Shown: positions 28,461 to 38,820, counted from the stretch's first letter. The stretch is DNA of 53,268 bases from Prochlorococcus sp. AG-686-J21 (GCA_003210285.1 QCVS01000011.1:1-53268), one strand, 5' to 3'. Notes: a model not told the origin generated them from the sequence alone. Made by a program: numbers and translations.

Positions 28461-29930
28461 TTGAGAAATTTACTTAAAAATCCAATATGGAGAAATATAG
28501 AATTGGGGCATTCGATTCCTGATAATGAACATGCTGTTTCTGTAGCTTTACCAACTTGGAATGATGTAATTAATTATGAGGAAAAAAATCCAAAATGCAT
28601 GGAATTATTAAGGTCAATCTATCCTCGATTTGGACTTAATCCTTTAGTAAAAAGATTATGTGAAAAGGTAAAAAAAGAAAGTCACTTAAATGATCAAAGT
28701 GTCTGGCCCTATCCAGACGAAAGCATAGCTATAAAAGCAAAAAAATACTGCGATAAAAATACTTCTGTAGAATCTTCATATATCGAAAGAAGACATAATT
28801 TATTTTTTTTAATTACTAAAGAATCAGCAAGCAAATATGCAAAATCTTTTTGGCAACATACAGGTCTCGGTATATCTTCAAGAGCGGCTGCAATTGAATT
28901 AGGCTGTGAGGATTGCCCTTCAAAATCTTTAGCCAATGAAAGTTACCAAAAAATAAAAGATAGAATTTCCAATTTTACAAAATCAAGCTACAACGATGTC
29001 CACTTAACTTCATCTGGCATGTCAGCACTATACACATCATTAGAAATAATATATAAATTGTTTCCAGATAGACCTACACTTCAAATTGGTTTCCCATATG
29101 TAGATGTACTTAAATTACCAATGCATATCTTTCATGGAGCAAAGTTAGTTACAGAAGAAAATTGTAAGGATATTGAATTAGAAATAAAAAAAATAAATCC
29201 AGCAGCCTTGATTATTGAATTACCAAGTAACCCAATGCTCAAATGTGTGAACATAAAAAAAATTTCAGAAATAGCAAATAAAATAAAAATACCTGTGATA
29301 GTTGACGATACTATTGGTTCAAATATAAATATAAATTCTCTAGAGCATGCAGATATCGTTTTCACTTCACTAACAAAAATCTTTTCCGGTAGCGGTGATA
29401 TTCTTGCTGGCTCACTAATACTAAATCCAAAAAGCAGATGGATTGATCAGTTTAGAAATACTTTAAATGAAATAAACCTTCCAAAGCTTTCAGATAGCGA
29501 TATAGTCTCTCTAGAAAAAGTTAGTAGAGATGTAAAACAAAGAGTTTTTGACCAAAATAATGCATGTTTGGAATTAAAAAAAAGATTAGAAACCCATAAA
29601 GAGATCAAAAATATTTTCCATCCCGAAGATTGTCCTAATTTCAATTCCATACTTACTTCTGATGGTGGATATGGTTGCTTATTATCGTTTGAATTAAAAG
29701 GAGGTCTAGAGAAAGCAAAAAAATTTTATGATTATCTTCAAATATCAAAAGGACCTAGTTTAGGTACAAAATTTACCCTTGTATGTCCTTATGTTTTATT
29801 AGCTCATTATGACGAATTAGATTGGGCTGAAAGTTTTGGCATTCCTTCGCACCTTATTAGAGTATCCGTCGGACTAGAAGATAAAGATCACTTATGGAGA
29901 ACCTTTTCTGAAGCATTAAATAATTTTTAA
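28461..29930 (+). CDS. Second, N-terminally extended Cys/Met metabolism PLP enzyme
   Basis: 489 aa. The C-terminal part (about 175-489) is a cystathionine gamma-synthase-type fold: LTSSGMSALYTSLE, ELPSNPMLKC, and the PLP lysine Lys306 in FTSLTKIFSGSGDILAG. The first 170 residues are an extension with no motif I can name (contains WKxY-free segment FGLNPLVKRL and several Cys). It resembles MetB/MetC but lacks the canonical YTRSGNP, so the substrate may differ. The start is TTG at 28461, 3 bp after the metB stop, so the two are coupled. Confidence 0.75.
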   Translation: MRNLLKNPIWRNIELGHSIPDNEHAVSVALPTWNDVINYEEKNPKCMELLRSIYPRFGLNPLVKRLCEKVKKESHLNDQSVWPYPDESIAIKAKKYCDKNTSVESSYIERRHNLFFLITKESASKYAKSFWQHTGLGISSRAAAIELGCEDCPSKSLANESYQKIKDRISNFTKSSYNDVHLTSSGMSALYTSLEIIYKLFPDRPTLQIGFPYVDVLKLPMHIFHGAKLVTEENCKDIELEIKKINPAALIIELPSNPMLKCVNIKKISEIANKIKIPVIVDDTIGSNININSLEHADIVFTSLTKIFSGSGDILAGSLILNPKSRWIDQFRNTLNEINLPKLSDSDIVSLEKVSRDVKQRVFDQNNACLELKKRLETHKEIKNIFHPEDCPNFNSILTSDGGYGCLLSFELKGGLEKAKKFYDYLQISKGPSLGTKFTLVCPYVLLAHYDELDWAESFGIPSHLIRVSVGLEDKDHLWRTFSEALNNF

Positions 29931-30015
29931 ATTCCTAGTATTTACCGTATAAAAACCTATGTACTCTTTTTATTAAATAATAGTTATTATTAATATATAT
30001 TTTCTCAACGTATAA

Positions 30016-31002
30016 ATGGCAAAAATTTATGAGGACAACAGTTTTGCTATTGGAAACACTCCATTAGTAAAATTAAAATCAGTTACTAAAAACTCTAAAG
30101 CTACTGTATTAGCAAAAATTGAAGGTAGAAATCCTGCCTACAGTGTTAAATGCAGGATTGGTGCAAACATGATATGGGACGCGGAGAAAAGCGGAAAACT
30201 TACAAAAGACAAAACCATTGTTGAACCTACATCTGGGAATACTGGAATTGCCTTAGCTTTTACAGCTTCAGCAAGAGGTTACAAACTAATCCTTACAATG
30301 CCAGAATCTATGTCTATTGAAAGGAGAAGAGTGATGGCAGTATTGGGCGCCGAAATTGTATTAACAGAGGCTGCCAAAGGTATGCCAGGAGCTATTGCTA
30401 AAGCTAAAGAGATAGCAGAAAGTAATCCATCTCAATACTTCATGCCAGGTCAGTTTGATAATCCAGCAAACCCAGAAATTCATTTCAAAACAACTGGGCC
30501 TGAAATTTGGGATGATTGCGATGGTGAGATTGATGTTTTTGTTGCAGGGGTTGGAACAGGTGGAACAATTACAGGAGTCTCAAGATACATCAAACAAGAG
30601 AAGGGCAAGAATATTGTTTCTGTAGCAGTAGAACCATCACACAGCCCTGTTATTACACAGACAATGAATGGTGAAGAAGTTAAATCTGGACCACACAAAA
30701 TACAAGGCATAGGCGCAGGATTTATTCCTAAAAACCTTGATTTATCAATTGTTGACAAAGTTGAACAGGTTACGAATGATGAATCAATCGAGATGGCTCT
30801 TAGATTGGCAAAAGAAGAAGGGCTTCTCGTGGGAATATCTTGTGGAGCTGCTGCTGCCGCAGCTGTTAGATTAGCTGAGCAAGATGAATATGCAGGGAAA
30901 ACTATAGTGGTTGTTTTACCAGATTTAGCTGAGAGGTATTTATCATCAATTATGTTTACTGAAGTTCCAAGTGGAATAATTGAGGAGCCAGTTAAAGCTT
31001 AA
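30016..31002 (+). CDS. cysK: Cysteine synthase A
   Basis: O-acetylserine sulfhydrylase: makes cysteine from O-acetylserine and sulfide. PLP lysine Lys45 in [13 protein letters not shown] (41-53), substrate loop TSGNTG (72-77), phosphate loop [10 protein letters not shown] near 177-186. 328 aa. It has its own 85-bp upstream region, so it is likely transcribed separately from the two PLP genes before it, though the three form a sulphur amino-acid block. Convergent with queA, 2 bp between stops. Confidence 0.95.
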   Translation: MAKIYEDNSFAIGNTPLVKLKSVTKNSKATVLAKIEGRNPAYSVKCRIGANMIWDAEKSGKLTKDKTIVEPTSGNTGIALAFTASARGYKLILTMPESMSIERRRVMAVLGAEIVLTEAAKGMPGAIAKAKEIAESNPSQYFMPGQFDNPANPEIHFKTTGPEIWDDCDGEIDVFVAGVGTGGTITGVSRYIKQEKGKNIVSVAVEPSHSPVITQTMNGEEVKSGPHKIQGIGAGFIPKNLDLSIVDKVEQVTNDESIEMALRLAKEEGLLVGISCGAAAAAAVRLAEQDEYAGKTIVVVLPDLAERYLSSIMFTEVPSGIIEEPVKA

Positions 31003-31004
31003 AT

Positions 31005-32129
31005 TTATTTTTTCACCAGAAATGAATCTGGTGAAATGTACATAGCATCGCCATAAGAGAAGAATCTAAATTTTTCTCTTATGGCTTTTTTATAAAGATT
31101 TAGTAATCTTTCTCTACCAATCATTGCGCTTACTAGGAGTAATAATGAACTCTTTGGAAGATGAAAATTAGTTAATAATCCATCAACTGCTTTGAATTTA
31201 TAGCCTGGCTTAATTACTAAATCAACATACTTATCTATAGGAATTAGCTCTTCCATTTCATACGAATAGCAACTTTCAAGAGCTCTTACGCTAGTAGTTC
31301 CAATAGCTATTACTCTACTGTCAGTTTTTTTAACCTTTTTTATTTCTTCTACCACTTTCCTACTAACGCTGACCCACTCTTTATGAAGTTTTAAATTAGA
31401 TAAATCTTCTTGATCAATTGGCTTAAATGTTCCATAACCTACATGTAAAGTAATAGGCATGACTCTTATACCTTTGTTTTTTAAATTTGAAATAAGGTTT
31501 TTACTTAAATGTAATCCTGCTGTTGGCGCAGCAACTGCTCCAGGATTACTTGCATACTCAGTTTGATAACTATTTTCATGAAAAGATTTTTCTTCGCCAC
31601 TTTTTATATATGGAGGGAGGGGGATTTCTCCATATATATCAAGGAGTTTATTCATTGATATTAGATCATTTATATTTCCTGGAAACTTGATAAATCTTCC
31701 TCCAGTTTCTTTATCAATCCCAGAAATATGCAATTTTATATCTTTTGCCAAGGATGATTTTAAATTTAATTGTCTATTTATTTTTAACTTTTTAGCAGGC
31801 CTTGCTAAACATAGCCAAGTAGATTCATCTGCCTTCTCCAAAACTAATAATTCAACAAGTTTTCCATTTTCTAATTCAACCTTTAACCTTGCTTTCATCA
31901 CCTTCGTATCATTAACAATTACCAAATCCCCATCTCTGAGTTCGTCCAAGAGATTCTTTGTATATTTATTTGTTGAAAAGTCTTCTTTTAATGAACTATC
32001 TTTAACTATCATTAATCTAGATTCATGCCTTACTTTAGAAGGTTTATTAGCAATTAATGTTTCATCTAGAATATAATCATAAGCTTCTAGCTTATGATCT
32101 ATTTCTTCATTATGAATTTCAAAATTCAA
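31005..32129 (-). CDS. queA: S-adenosylmethionine:tRNA ribosyltransferase-isomerase
   Basis: Transfers the ribosyl part of SAM to preQ1 at tRNA position 34, giving epoxyqueuosine. 374 aa with the family blocks GDLVIVNDTKVMKARL, the region PGAVAAPTAGLHLSKNL, LHVGYGTFKPI, and the C-terminal LLTNFHLPKSSLLLLVSA. Length slightly above average because of an N-terminal extension before YDYILDETLIA. It lies 6 bp downstream of the E2 gene on the same strand. Confidence 0.93.
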   Translation of the reverse strand: MNFEIHNEEIDHKLEAYDYILDETLIANKPSKVRHESRLMIVKDSSLKEDFSTNKYTKNLLDELRDGDLVIVNDTKVMKARLKVELENGKLVELLVLEKADESTWLCLARPAKKLKINRQLNLKSSLAKDIKLHISGIDKETGGRFIKFPGNINDLISMNKLLDIYGEIPLPPYIKSGEEKSFHENSYQTEYASNPGAVAAPTAGLHLSKNLISNLKNKGIRVMPITLHVGYGTFKPIDQEDLSNLKLHKEWVSVSRKVVEEIKKVKKTDSRVIAIGTTSVRALESCYSYEMEELIPIDKYVDLVIKPGYKFKAVDGLLTNFHLPKSSLLLLVSAMIGRERLLNLYKKAIREKFRFFSYGDAMYISPDSFLVKK

Positions 32130-32135
32130 TTAAAA

Positions 32136-33503
32136 TTAGGCTACAAGTGTTTCTGGCTCGTTTTCAATGAGAGAAGACAAGTCTTTTAAGAATGATGCAC
32201 CATCAGCACCATAAATCACTCTATGATCAGCGGTTAAATTTACTTGCATTATTTTTTTAACAGATATTGACCCATCATTATTAGCAACAACTGTTGGCTT
32301 TGAAGATGCTATGGCTAAAATCGCACCTGTACCTGGTGGAAGTATTGCATCAAATCTATCAACACCAAACATTCCTAAGTTAGACAAAGTAAATGTTCCT
32401 GTTGAGTATTCATCTGGTTCTAATTGTTTTGCTCTAGATCTTTTCACAAGATCTTTCCACTCTCTAGATAATTCAAATAAATCAGTGTTACAAGGTTCTT
32501 TTAATACTGGAGTTATCAACCCTCCATCTTCCATAGCAACAGCTACCGCAATGTTTATATTTTCTGGATAAGAAATTCCGTTTTCTGAAAAGCTTGAATT
32601 AACTTGTGGATGTTTTTTAAGTGTCTTAGCAACTGCCTTAACTAATAACGCAGTCATAGTGACCCCATTTTGCTTTACTTTCTTATAAAAGCTATCCAAT
32701 TTATCAGTATTTATTGAATAACCAACTCTAAAACATGGAACATTTAAACTAGATTCCATATTCTTATTTACAGCTTTTTGAAGAGTATTAAATTGAACAG
32801 TTTCTCCAGGTTTACCAAAACTATTGCCTAATGTCTTTGACTTTCTTTCAGCTTGAACAGAGAAACTGCCAATAGTAGCCGGAGAACTCCCTTCTCCTAT
32901 CCATGGAATAGACACAGGTTGTCCATTTGCCTTCAATACATCATCAGCCTGAATCCTTCCATGAGGTCCTGATCCATGAACTTTTGCCAAGTCAACTCCC
33001 ATTGTAGAAGCAAGTTTTTTTGCCCTTGGAGATGCTATTAACCTTGAAGAATTATTAATAGTAGAGGCGTTAAATTGAATCTCATTAGAAGTAGCTAGCA
33101 CTTTTTCCCTTTTAATTTCGACTTCCTGCTCATTAATTTTAGGCACCTCTTTTTGCTTCTCTTCTGTTATTTCAGGTTTTTTATTTGGCAATTCGAGTTG
33201 GCCATCACTGGATACTTCAGTCTTTTTATCTTTATTTTGTTCTTGTATGGAAGCTATCTCATCCTGATTCTCTACAATAAGTCCGATGGTTTCACCTACT
33301 GGAGCAGTGCTACCAGCTGGCATAAGAACTGCCGCAAGATATCCATCTTGAAAAGATTCGACATCCATATCAGCTTTATCTGATTCAACAACTAAAACAG
33401 ATTCTCCTCTTTCAACTTTATCTCCAGGATTCTTTAACCATTCAACAATTTTGCCTTCAGTCATAGTAGAACTTAGAGCCGGCATAAATATTTCGTGAGT
33501 CAT
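32136..33503 (-). CDS. pdhC: Pyruvate dehydrogenase E2, dihydrolipoamide acetyltransferase
   Basis: Core subunit of the pyruvate dehydrogenase complex, making acetyl-CoA. One lipoyl domain (1-80) with the lipoylated Lys43 in ESDKADMDVES; a linker; the E3-binding domain (about 156-191) with ASPRAKKLASTMGVDL; and the catalytic domain with His427 in ADHRVIYGADGA. 455 aa, a single-lipoyl, plastid-like form. lipB lies about 2.6 kb away. Confidence 0.92.
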   Translation of the reverse strand: MTHEIFMPALSSTMTEGKIVEWLKNPGDKVERGESVLVVESDKADMDVESFQDGYLAAVLMPAGSTAPVGETIGLIVENQDEIASIQEQNKDKKTEVSSDGQLELPNKKPEITEEKQKEVPKINEQEVEIKREKVLATSNEIQFNASTINNSSRLIASPRAKKLASTMGVDLAKVHGSGPHGRIQADDVLKANGQPVSIPWIGEGSSPATIGSFSVQAERKSKTLGNSFGKPGETVQFNTLQKAVNKNMESSLNVPCFRVGYSINTDKLDSFYKKVKQNGVTMTALLVKAVAKTLKKHPQVNSSFSENGISYPENINIAVAVAMEDGGLITPVLKEPCNTDLFELSREWKDLVKRSRAKQLEPDEYSTGTFTLSNLGMFGVDRFDAILPPGTGAILAIASSKPTVVANNDGSISVKKIMQVNLTADHRVIYGADGASFLKDLSSLIENEPETLVA

Positions 33504-33611
33504 CAGATAGATTTTTAAAGATTTACTAGCTTTAAGAACTTACAAAACTCTTAAAGATTGATATGTTTATATTTTACAAAAAAATAGCCCCAAAGAAACT
33601 ATGATTTACAT

Positions 33612-33634
33612 TCAAAAAGGAATTTAAACCTTTT
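33612..33634 (-). terminator. Weak terminator after ylqD-like gene
   Basis: On the minus strand AAAAGG and CCTTTT pair around an 8-base AT loop, followed by a T, just beyond the stop at 33638. Short stem; low strength. Confidence 0.4.
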
Positions 33635-33637
33635 AAT

Positions 33638-34084
33638 TTATTCGTTATTATTGATAGATTGAATTATCCCATCTTTAACTGTTATTGAAACTTGCATCTT
33701 CTTAATAAGATTATCTCCAACGGAAACATCACAAAAGCTATCAACCTGTCCTTGATCAACAATCTCATCCATTTTTAAATCGCGAACTTGGCTTTGTTGT
33801 TGCAATAGATTTCTTTTTTGCTCTTCTAGTTCGTTCCTTTTTGCACCAACTTGTTGCTGAACTTGGCCAACTTGCTCTTGAACTCTAGGATCTAATGGAT
33901 TTACTGACTGCGATCTTATATTACTAACTATTTGTTGACCTTCTTGTTCAAGTTGTGATAGCTGTTGATCAACTGCAGAAATCGCATTACTTAACTCTTT
34001 CTCAGCGTCTTCTTTCCAAGTAGGAGTAACAATAGCTTTTATTGCTATTGAACGTTTGATGGATATTGAGTTTTTTGTTTCCAT
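33638..34084 (-). CDS. YlqD family coiled-coil protein
   Basis: 148 aa. Residues about 23-103 are glutamine- and glutamate-rich with heptad-like spacing (repeated QLEQEGQQI, QVQQQVGAKRNELEEQ), a long coiled coil. The ends (IKRSIAIKAIVTPTWKEDAE; then GDNLIKKMQVSITVKDGIIQ) form the small beta domain typical of YlqD-like proteins. Function unknown. It stands between the acyl-CoA synthetase and the E2 gene with its own spacers. Confidence 0.75.
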   Translation of the reverse strand: METKNSISIKRSIAIKAIVTPTWKEDAEKELSNAISAVDQQLSQLEQEGQQIVSNIRSQSVNPLDPRVQEQVGQVQQQVGAKRNELEEQKRNLLQQQSQVRDLKMDEIVDQGQVDSFCDVSVGDNLIKKMQVSITVKDGIIQSINNNE

Positions 34085-34142
34085 AAAAAATTAAATCACC
34101 CTTTTAATATAGAGATCTCAAAAAGAATTTTCTTTTTTTAAT

Positions 34143-36068
34143 TTATTTTTTATACATTTCTTCTATGTTTGATGAATACAAATCAACTATTTCTCTTCTT
34201 TTCTGCTTAAGAGTTTGAGTTAACAAACCATTTTCTAAAGTGAAATTATCAACAAAGTAGCAATCGAATACCTGCTCCTCAAATCTTGCTCCTAATCTGT
34301 TTTTTAACAAATTGTTTATCTGCGACTTAAAAAATAAACTTATATTTTTATTCGAATTTAGTTTTGAAAGATCATTTTCAAGGAATTTTCTTTCTACTAA
34401 TTCTATATTTGGAGCTACCAGTGCTGTTAAACATTTTTTATCTTGACCAACTAATTGAACTTGATTAATAAATTCAGAACTAAGAATTTCAGTTTCTAGA
34501 GGGTTTGGCTCTATATTCTCTCCACTAGAAAGAACAATCGTATCCTTAGCTCTCCCTGTTATAACCAAAGATCCATTTGGAATAAGAAAACCTAAATCTC
34601 CAGTATCAAACCAACCATCTTTTGATAAAACATCTTTAGTAGCTGAAATATTATTCAAATAACCTTTCATAACTTGAGGTCCTTTAACAAGAATCTTACC
34701 TATCTCCCTATATTTCAAAATCTTCTCCTTCTCTTCATTCATTATTTTAATTTCAGTAAATGCTAAAGGCTGTCCAGAAGATCCCCTTACATTAAGTTCT
34801 CTTCTTCTACAAGTTAGTACTGGGCTGGTTTCTGTTAATCCATAACCAACGAGAACATCTATACCTAAAGATTCAAAAAACAAATCTACGTGCTCAGGTA
34901 AAGCACCTCCACCATTTATTGGAAATTTAAGTTTTTCTCCACATAATTGTTTCAAAATACTTGGCCATAAAAAAGTAGAAGATAGCTTATGTATAAAAAA
35001 TCTTCCTATTACAGATATTGTCAAAGATATTTTTTCTAAGGAACTCACTTGATTAATTTCTAAATTTCTGATCTTCCTGAAATTTCTTTTAAAAATAGAA
35101 CTATTTTTTATCAAAATCTTTATGATTTTCTGTTTTTTTGAAGGCATTTTTTTTAAAGCCAAGAAAAAGCCATCATGAATGGCTTCCCATAGCCTAGGAA
35201 CAGTAGCCATAACAACTGGCTTAACTTGTTTGATATCATCTTTCAGAAATTTCGGATTTGTATAATATTGAGTACACCCGCATGAAAAAAAGAAATATTC
35301 TGCACTTCTTTCATACGAATGCCAGATAGGTAATACACTCAAGACAGAAGTTCCGGGTTCTGGATCAGCGATGTAGGCCAGATTTATAATTTGATGTAAA
35401 AAGTTTGCATGAGTTAAGGGAACTCCTTTTGGTTTGCCTGTTGTCCCTGATGTATAGAGAATGCTGGCAATATCATTAATCTTATGATTATCTTTTTCAA
35501 AACTATTATTTTTTAAAATATCTTTTTCTCCTGCTTTAATAAATTCAGGCCAATTTATTAAATCTTCAAATTGTTCATCTTCCAAATTAATTATAAATTT
35601 AAATCTTTTTTTTAATTCATTTTTCTTATTTAACTTTAACCAAACTTCCTTAGATTGAACAATTAGACCAACAGAATTAGAGTGTTTTATTATGTACTCT
35701 AATTCTAATGAAGGTGAATTAATCCCTCTTACAGCATTAATAGCTCCTAATCTCATTAATCCTTGATCCGCTATTAACCATCTTGGGGAGTTTTCAGAGA
35801 TTAATGTGACAACATCTCCCTTAACTAATCCATAATTTTTAAAAGATTTAGAGACTTTAGTGATTAAATTAGCTAACTCAGAATAGGAAAATTTTTCTTT
35901 ATTTTTTCCTCTCAAATCATTTATAGCTATAGTATTTCCACATTTAAATTTTAAGTATTCCCAAATTTGATCAACATGATCAAGATTATTTATGTCTTTT
36001 CTTTTACTGGTAAATTTTTCATTTTTTGTAAGAGATTTTACTGCGGGCCAATATGCTAACTCTTTCAT
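34143..36068 (-). CDS. Long-chain acyl-CoA/acyl-ACP synthetase (AMP-forming)
   Basis: Activates fatty acids through an acyl-adenylate. ANL-superfamily protein of 641 aa with the AMP-binding motif YTSGTTGKPKGVPLTH (205-220), GYGLTETSPVLTCRR, the WFDTGDLG block and the hinge GRAKDTIVLSSGENIEP. In cyanobacteria the single such enzyme usually acts as acyl-ACP synthetase to recycle free fatty acids released from membranes; that specificity is inferred. Start ATG at 36068. Confidence 0.88.
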   Translation of the reverse strand: MKELAYWPAVKSLTKNEKFTSKRKDINNLDHVDQIWEYLKFKCGNTIAINDLRGKNKEKFSYSELANLITKVSKSFKNYGLVKGDVVTLISENSPRWLIADQGLMRLGAINAVRGINSPSLELEYIIKHSNSVGLIVQSKEVWLKLNKKNELKKRFKFIINLEDEQFEDLINWPEFIKAGEKDILKNNSFEKDNHKINDIASILYTSGTTGKPKGVPLTHANFLHQIINLAYIADPEPGTSVLSVLPIWHSYERSAEYFFFSCGCTQYYTNPKFLKDDIKQVKPVVMATVPRLWEAIHDGFFLALKKMPSKKQKIIKILIKNSSIFKRNFRKIRNLEINQVSSLEKISLTISVIGRFFIHKLSSTFLWPSILKQLCGEKLKFPINGGGALPEHVDLFFESLGIDVLVGYGLTETSPVLTCRRRELNVRGSSGQPLAFTEIKIMNEEKEKILKYREIGKILVKGPQVMKGYLNNISATKDVLSKDGWFDTGDLGFLIPNGSLVITGRAKDTIVLSSGENIEPNPLETEILSSEFINQVQLVGQDKKCLTALVAPNIELVERKFLENDLSKLNSNKNISLFFKSQINNLLKNRLGARFEEQVFDCYFVDNFTLENGLLTQTLKQKRREIVDLYSSNIEEMYKK

Positions 36069-36104
36069 ATTGATGAACTTTCCAAATCTTTTTAGTTTCT
36101 ATTC

Positions 36105-36743
36105 TTATACAAAATTAAACTTAAACTCTTCATGAATGATGTTTTTAACAATTTTCTTAACTTCTTTTATATCTATATTTTTACTGTAATCAGACATATT
36201 TACCATTTGACAACCCTCAATACCGCAAGGAACAATCTTATTAAAATTTTCTAATTTGCAGTTAACATTTATTGAAAAGCCATGGATTGTTACCCACCTT
36301 TTGCATCCAATACCGATTGAAGCAATTTTCCTTTCTCCTATCCACACACCTGTAAATCCATCTTTAGTAGAGCAATCAATATTAAAACTTCTTAGAGTTT
36401 TAATAATTATTTTTTCAAGTCTTCTTAAATACCAATTTAAATCTTTTTTAAAATTACTCAGATCTAAAACTAAATAAGTAACTAACTGTCCTGGCATATG
36501 GCATGTAACCTCGCCACCTCTATCAATTTTAAATACATCTTGTTCATCTGCTGAGAAAAGCAAGTTACTCATATTCGAACCTCTTCCGATGGTATAACAA
36601 AGTTGATGCTCCCCTAACCAAATGAAATTCATATTTGATCTACCTGATATTAATGAGTCTTGATATTTTTTTTGTAATTTGTATACATCATCAAAAAATG
36701 AAATTTTATCAGGTTGGTTAATTATTGATGTTCTATTAATCAT
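36105..36743 (-). CDS. lipB: Octanoyl-[acyl-carrier-protein]:protein N-octanoyltransferase
   Basis: First step of lipoate synthesis: transfers octanoate from ACP to the lipoyl domains, for example of PdhC. 212 aa with [16 protein letters not shown] (75-90), the catalytic Lys139 (ERKIASIGI) and the catalytic Cys173 in [12 protein letters not shown] at 36743; divergent from hpf across 44 bp. Confidence 0.92.
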   Translation of the reverse strand: MINRTSIINQPDKISFFDDVYKLQKKYQDSLISGRSNMNFIWLGEHQLCYTIGRGSNMSNLLFSADEQDVFKIDRGGEVTCHMPGQLVTYLVLDLSNFKKDLNWYLRRLEKIIIKTLRSFNIDCSTKDGFTGVWIGERKIASIGIGCKRWVTIHGFSINVNCKLENFNKIVPCGIEGCQMVNMSDYSKNIDIKEVKKIVKNIIHEEFKFNFV

Positions 36744-36787
36744 AGTTATGTAGATTTAGGAAGTATGAAAATATTTTTAGATTTATT

Positions 36788-37372
36788 ATGAAAATTTTAA
36801 TCCATGGCAAGAATCTCGAACTTACAGGAGCATTAAAGGAATATACTGAGGCAAAAATAGAAAAAGCAACGCATCACTATAAGGATATCGTTAAAGAAGT
36901 AGATATACATCTTTCAATCGAAAAAAATCCAAGAGTTTCATTCCAAACAGCTGAAGTTACAATTTTTGCTAATGGAACTATTATCAGAGCTGAAGAAAAA
37001 ACAGAGAATCTATATTCAAGTATTGATTTGGTTTCAAATAAACTTTGTAGAAAACTACGGAAATATAAAGAGAGGCATAATAAAAAATTACATAATAATC
37101 TTGTAAAGAATAAAAATACTTATTCCAATGAAATTGAAGAATCAAATTCTATAGATAAAGATATATTCAACGAGGGAAGAGAGGCAAGATTACCTGAACC
37201 ATCAATTAAAAATAAATACTTTGAAATGATTCCTATCTCTTTGGAAGAGGCTAGAAAACAATTGGATTTTATTGATCATGATTTTTATGTATTTAGAAAT
37301 AAAGTAAATAATGAACTGCAAGTTATTTATAAAAGGAATCATGGTGGTTATGGATTAATCCAGTCTAAATAA
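36788..37372 (+). CDS. hpf: Long-form ribosome hibernation promoting factor (LrtA)
   Basis: 194 aa. The N-terminal domain (1-105) has the HPF/YfiA fold with MKILIHGKNLELTGALKEYT, and the C-terminal domain (about 135-190) ends DHDFYVFRNKVNNELQVIYK, the dimerisation part of the long form. It inactivates ribosomes as 100S dimers. In cyanobacteria this is LrtA, a light-repressed protein. First gene of a run with the DeoC-like gene (8 bp gap) and recO. Confidence 0.92.
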   Translation: MKILIHGKNLELTGALKEYTEAKIEKATHHYKDIVKEVDIHLSIEKNPRVSFQTAEVTIFANGTIIRAEEKTENLYSSIDLVSNKLCRKLRKYKERHNKKLHNNLVKNKNTYSNEIEESNSIDKDIFNEGREARLPEPSIKNKYFEMIPISLEEARKQLDFIDHDFYVFRNKVNNELQVIYKRNHGGYGLIQSK

Positions 37373-37380
37373 TAATAAAA

Positions 37381-38040
37381 ATGTTTAATATCGATTATGA
37401 ATTAAATGAAAAGATACATGCAATAATAATTAACCCTTATTTATCTTTGGAAGAATTAAATGCGAACTGCGATTTAATTCAAAAATATAATATTAGAAAT
37501 GTTTCTACATCTCTTAACTTTTTAAGTCCTATAAAAGATGCATTAAACAATCATAAAGTAAATATAAATACTCTGATTTCTTACCCATTTGCTGATTTAC
37601 CCGTTGATTTTATTGATGAATTTGTTTGCTATGCAAAAGATAATGGTGCAAGAGGAATAGAATACACACCTAATTTTCTAAAACTATCTAAAAATGATTT
37701 AAATAGTTTTGCCAGCGAAATTGAGAGTATTAATGCCTCAGAATTACCAGTAACTATAATCGTAAACAAAACAAAATTAGATAAAGAACTTTTTGAAAAA
37801 GCCATAGAAATTTCTCTTGAATTAGGAATAACAAATTTTCAATTTGGAGATGGTTTTGGACCTGCTATTTCTAAAGTTGATATAGTTGAAATATTAAAAT
37901 TTATTGGCAACAAGAATTCTATAAAAGTTGTAGGAAGCATAAAAACACTATCACAAGTTGTTGATTTATTTGATTCAGGTATAGATTCTATTGGAACTTC
38001 AAATTTTAATGAGATTTTCAAAGAAATTAGACTTATTTAA
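37381..38040 (+). CDS. DeoC-like aldolase fold protein, probably not an active aldolase
   Basis: 219 aa, similar in order to deoxyribose-phosphate aldolase: an N-terminal INPYLSLEELNANCD, a barrel, and the late phosphate-binding VVGSIKTLSQVVD. At the position of the DeoC Schiff-base motif FxKTSTG the sequence reads NFQFGDGFG (152-160), so the reactive lysine is missing, while the second lysine (Lys182) remains. Function therefore uncertain. Its stop codon is followed at once by the recO ATG (no gap), which points to coupling. Confidence 0.65.
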   Translation: MFNIDYELNEKIHAIIINPYLSLEELNANCDLIQKYNIRNVSTSLNFLSPIKDALNNHKVNINTLISYPFADLPVDFIDEFVCYAKDNGARGIEYTPNFLKLSKNDLNSFASEIESINASELPVTIIVNKTKLDKELFEKAIEISLELGITNFQFGDGFGPAISKVDIVEILKFIGNKNSIKVVGSIKTLSQVVDLFDSGIDSIGTSNFNEIFKEIRLI

Positions 38041-38820
38041 ATGTCCGGAGAATTTAGAATAAAAGGTCTCTGTATTAAAGCTAGTCCGCTAGGTGAGAGT
38101 GGAAGATTAATAACTGTTTTAACAGATGAACAAGGTATTATTAGGCTTGCAGCTCCAGGCGCTAGGCGCCCAAAAAGTAGTCTTGCGGCAGCTACTCCGT
38201 TAACATATTTAAGTTTTCAGATCTTTGGGAAAAGAAGTCTTAAGTCTGTTCGTCAAATTAAAATACTCAAAAGCTATAACGGGTTGGGGAAAAATATTGA
38301 ATGTCTTGCTGCAGCCCAAGCAATAACTGAATTAACCTTTTTATTAGTTGGAAACAACGACAAACAAAAAGATTACTTATCTAGCGTACTTATTCATTTA
38401 GATCGAATTTACGAATATAACCTTGAAAGTGAAGAGGACTTCAAAATGCTTTCAATGAGTCTTCAATCTTTAATTCATTTATTAGCAATTGGAGGTATAA
38501 ATATTCCTGTAAATTTTTGCTGCAAAACCGGTGAGGCTATCATTCCACCCTTAGGTAACTGGGATTGGCAATGTTCCTATTTACCAAATGAGGGATTTTC
38601 TACAGTAGAAGATGTAGAGAGTGTTTTAAAAGTGAATGCTTCTGAAGTTGCTCTTTTACAAAGACTTCTTTTCGCAGAATTACCAATTAAATCAAATGGA
38701 GAATTATTAGGACCTAAAAACGTTTGGCTTAAAATATTATCAATTGTCGAAAGTTGGATCTCTACTCAATTAGAAAAAGAATTATCATCACTAAAAATGT
38801 TAAGAGAATTTTATAGATAA
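38041..38820 (+). CDS. recO: DNA repair protein RecO
   Basis: Loads RecA onto SSB-coated single-stranded DNA at gaps together with RecR. 259 aa: N-terminal OB domain with IKASPLGESGRLITVLTDEQ and APGARRPKSS, then a helical domain. The zinc-finger cysteines of longer RecO proteins are reduced to CCKTGEAI near 160. Directly abuts the DeoC-like gene. Confidence 0.88.
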   Translation: MSGEFRIKGLCIKASPLGESGRLITVLTDEQGIIRLAAPGARRPKSSLAAATPLTYLSFQIFGKRSLKSVRQIKILKSYNGLGKNIECLAAAQAITELTFLLVGNNDKQKDYLSSVLIHLDRIYEYNLESEEDFKMLSMSLQSLIHLLAIGGINIPVNFCCKTGEAIIPPLGNWDWQCSYLPNEGFSTVEDVESVLKVNASEVALLQRLLFAELPIKSNGELLGPKNVWLKILSIVESWISTQLEKELSSLKMLREFYR

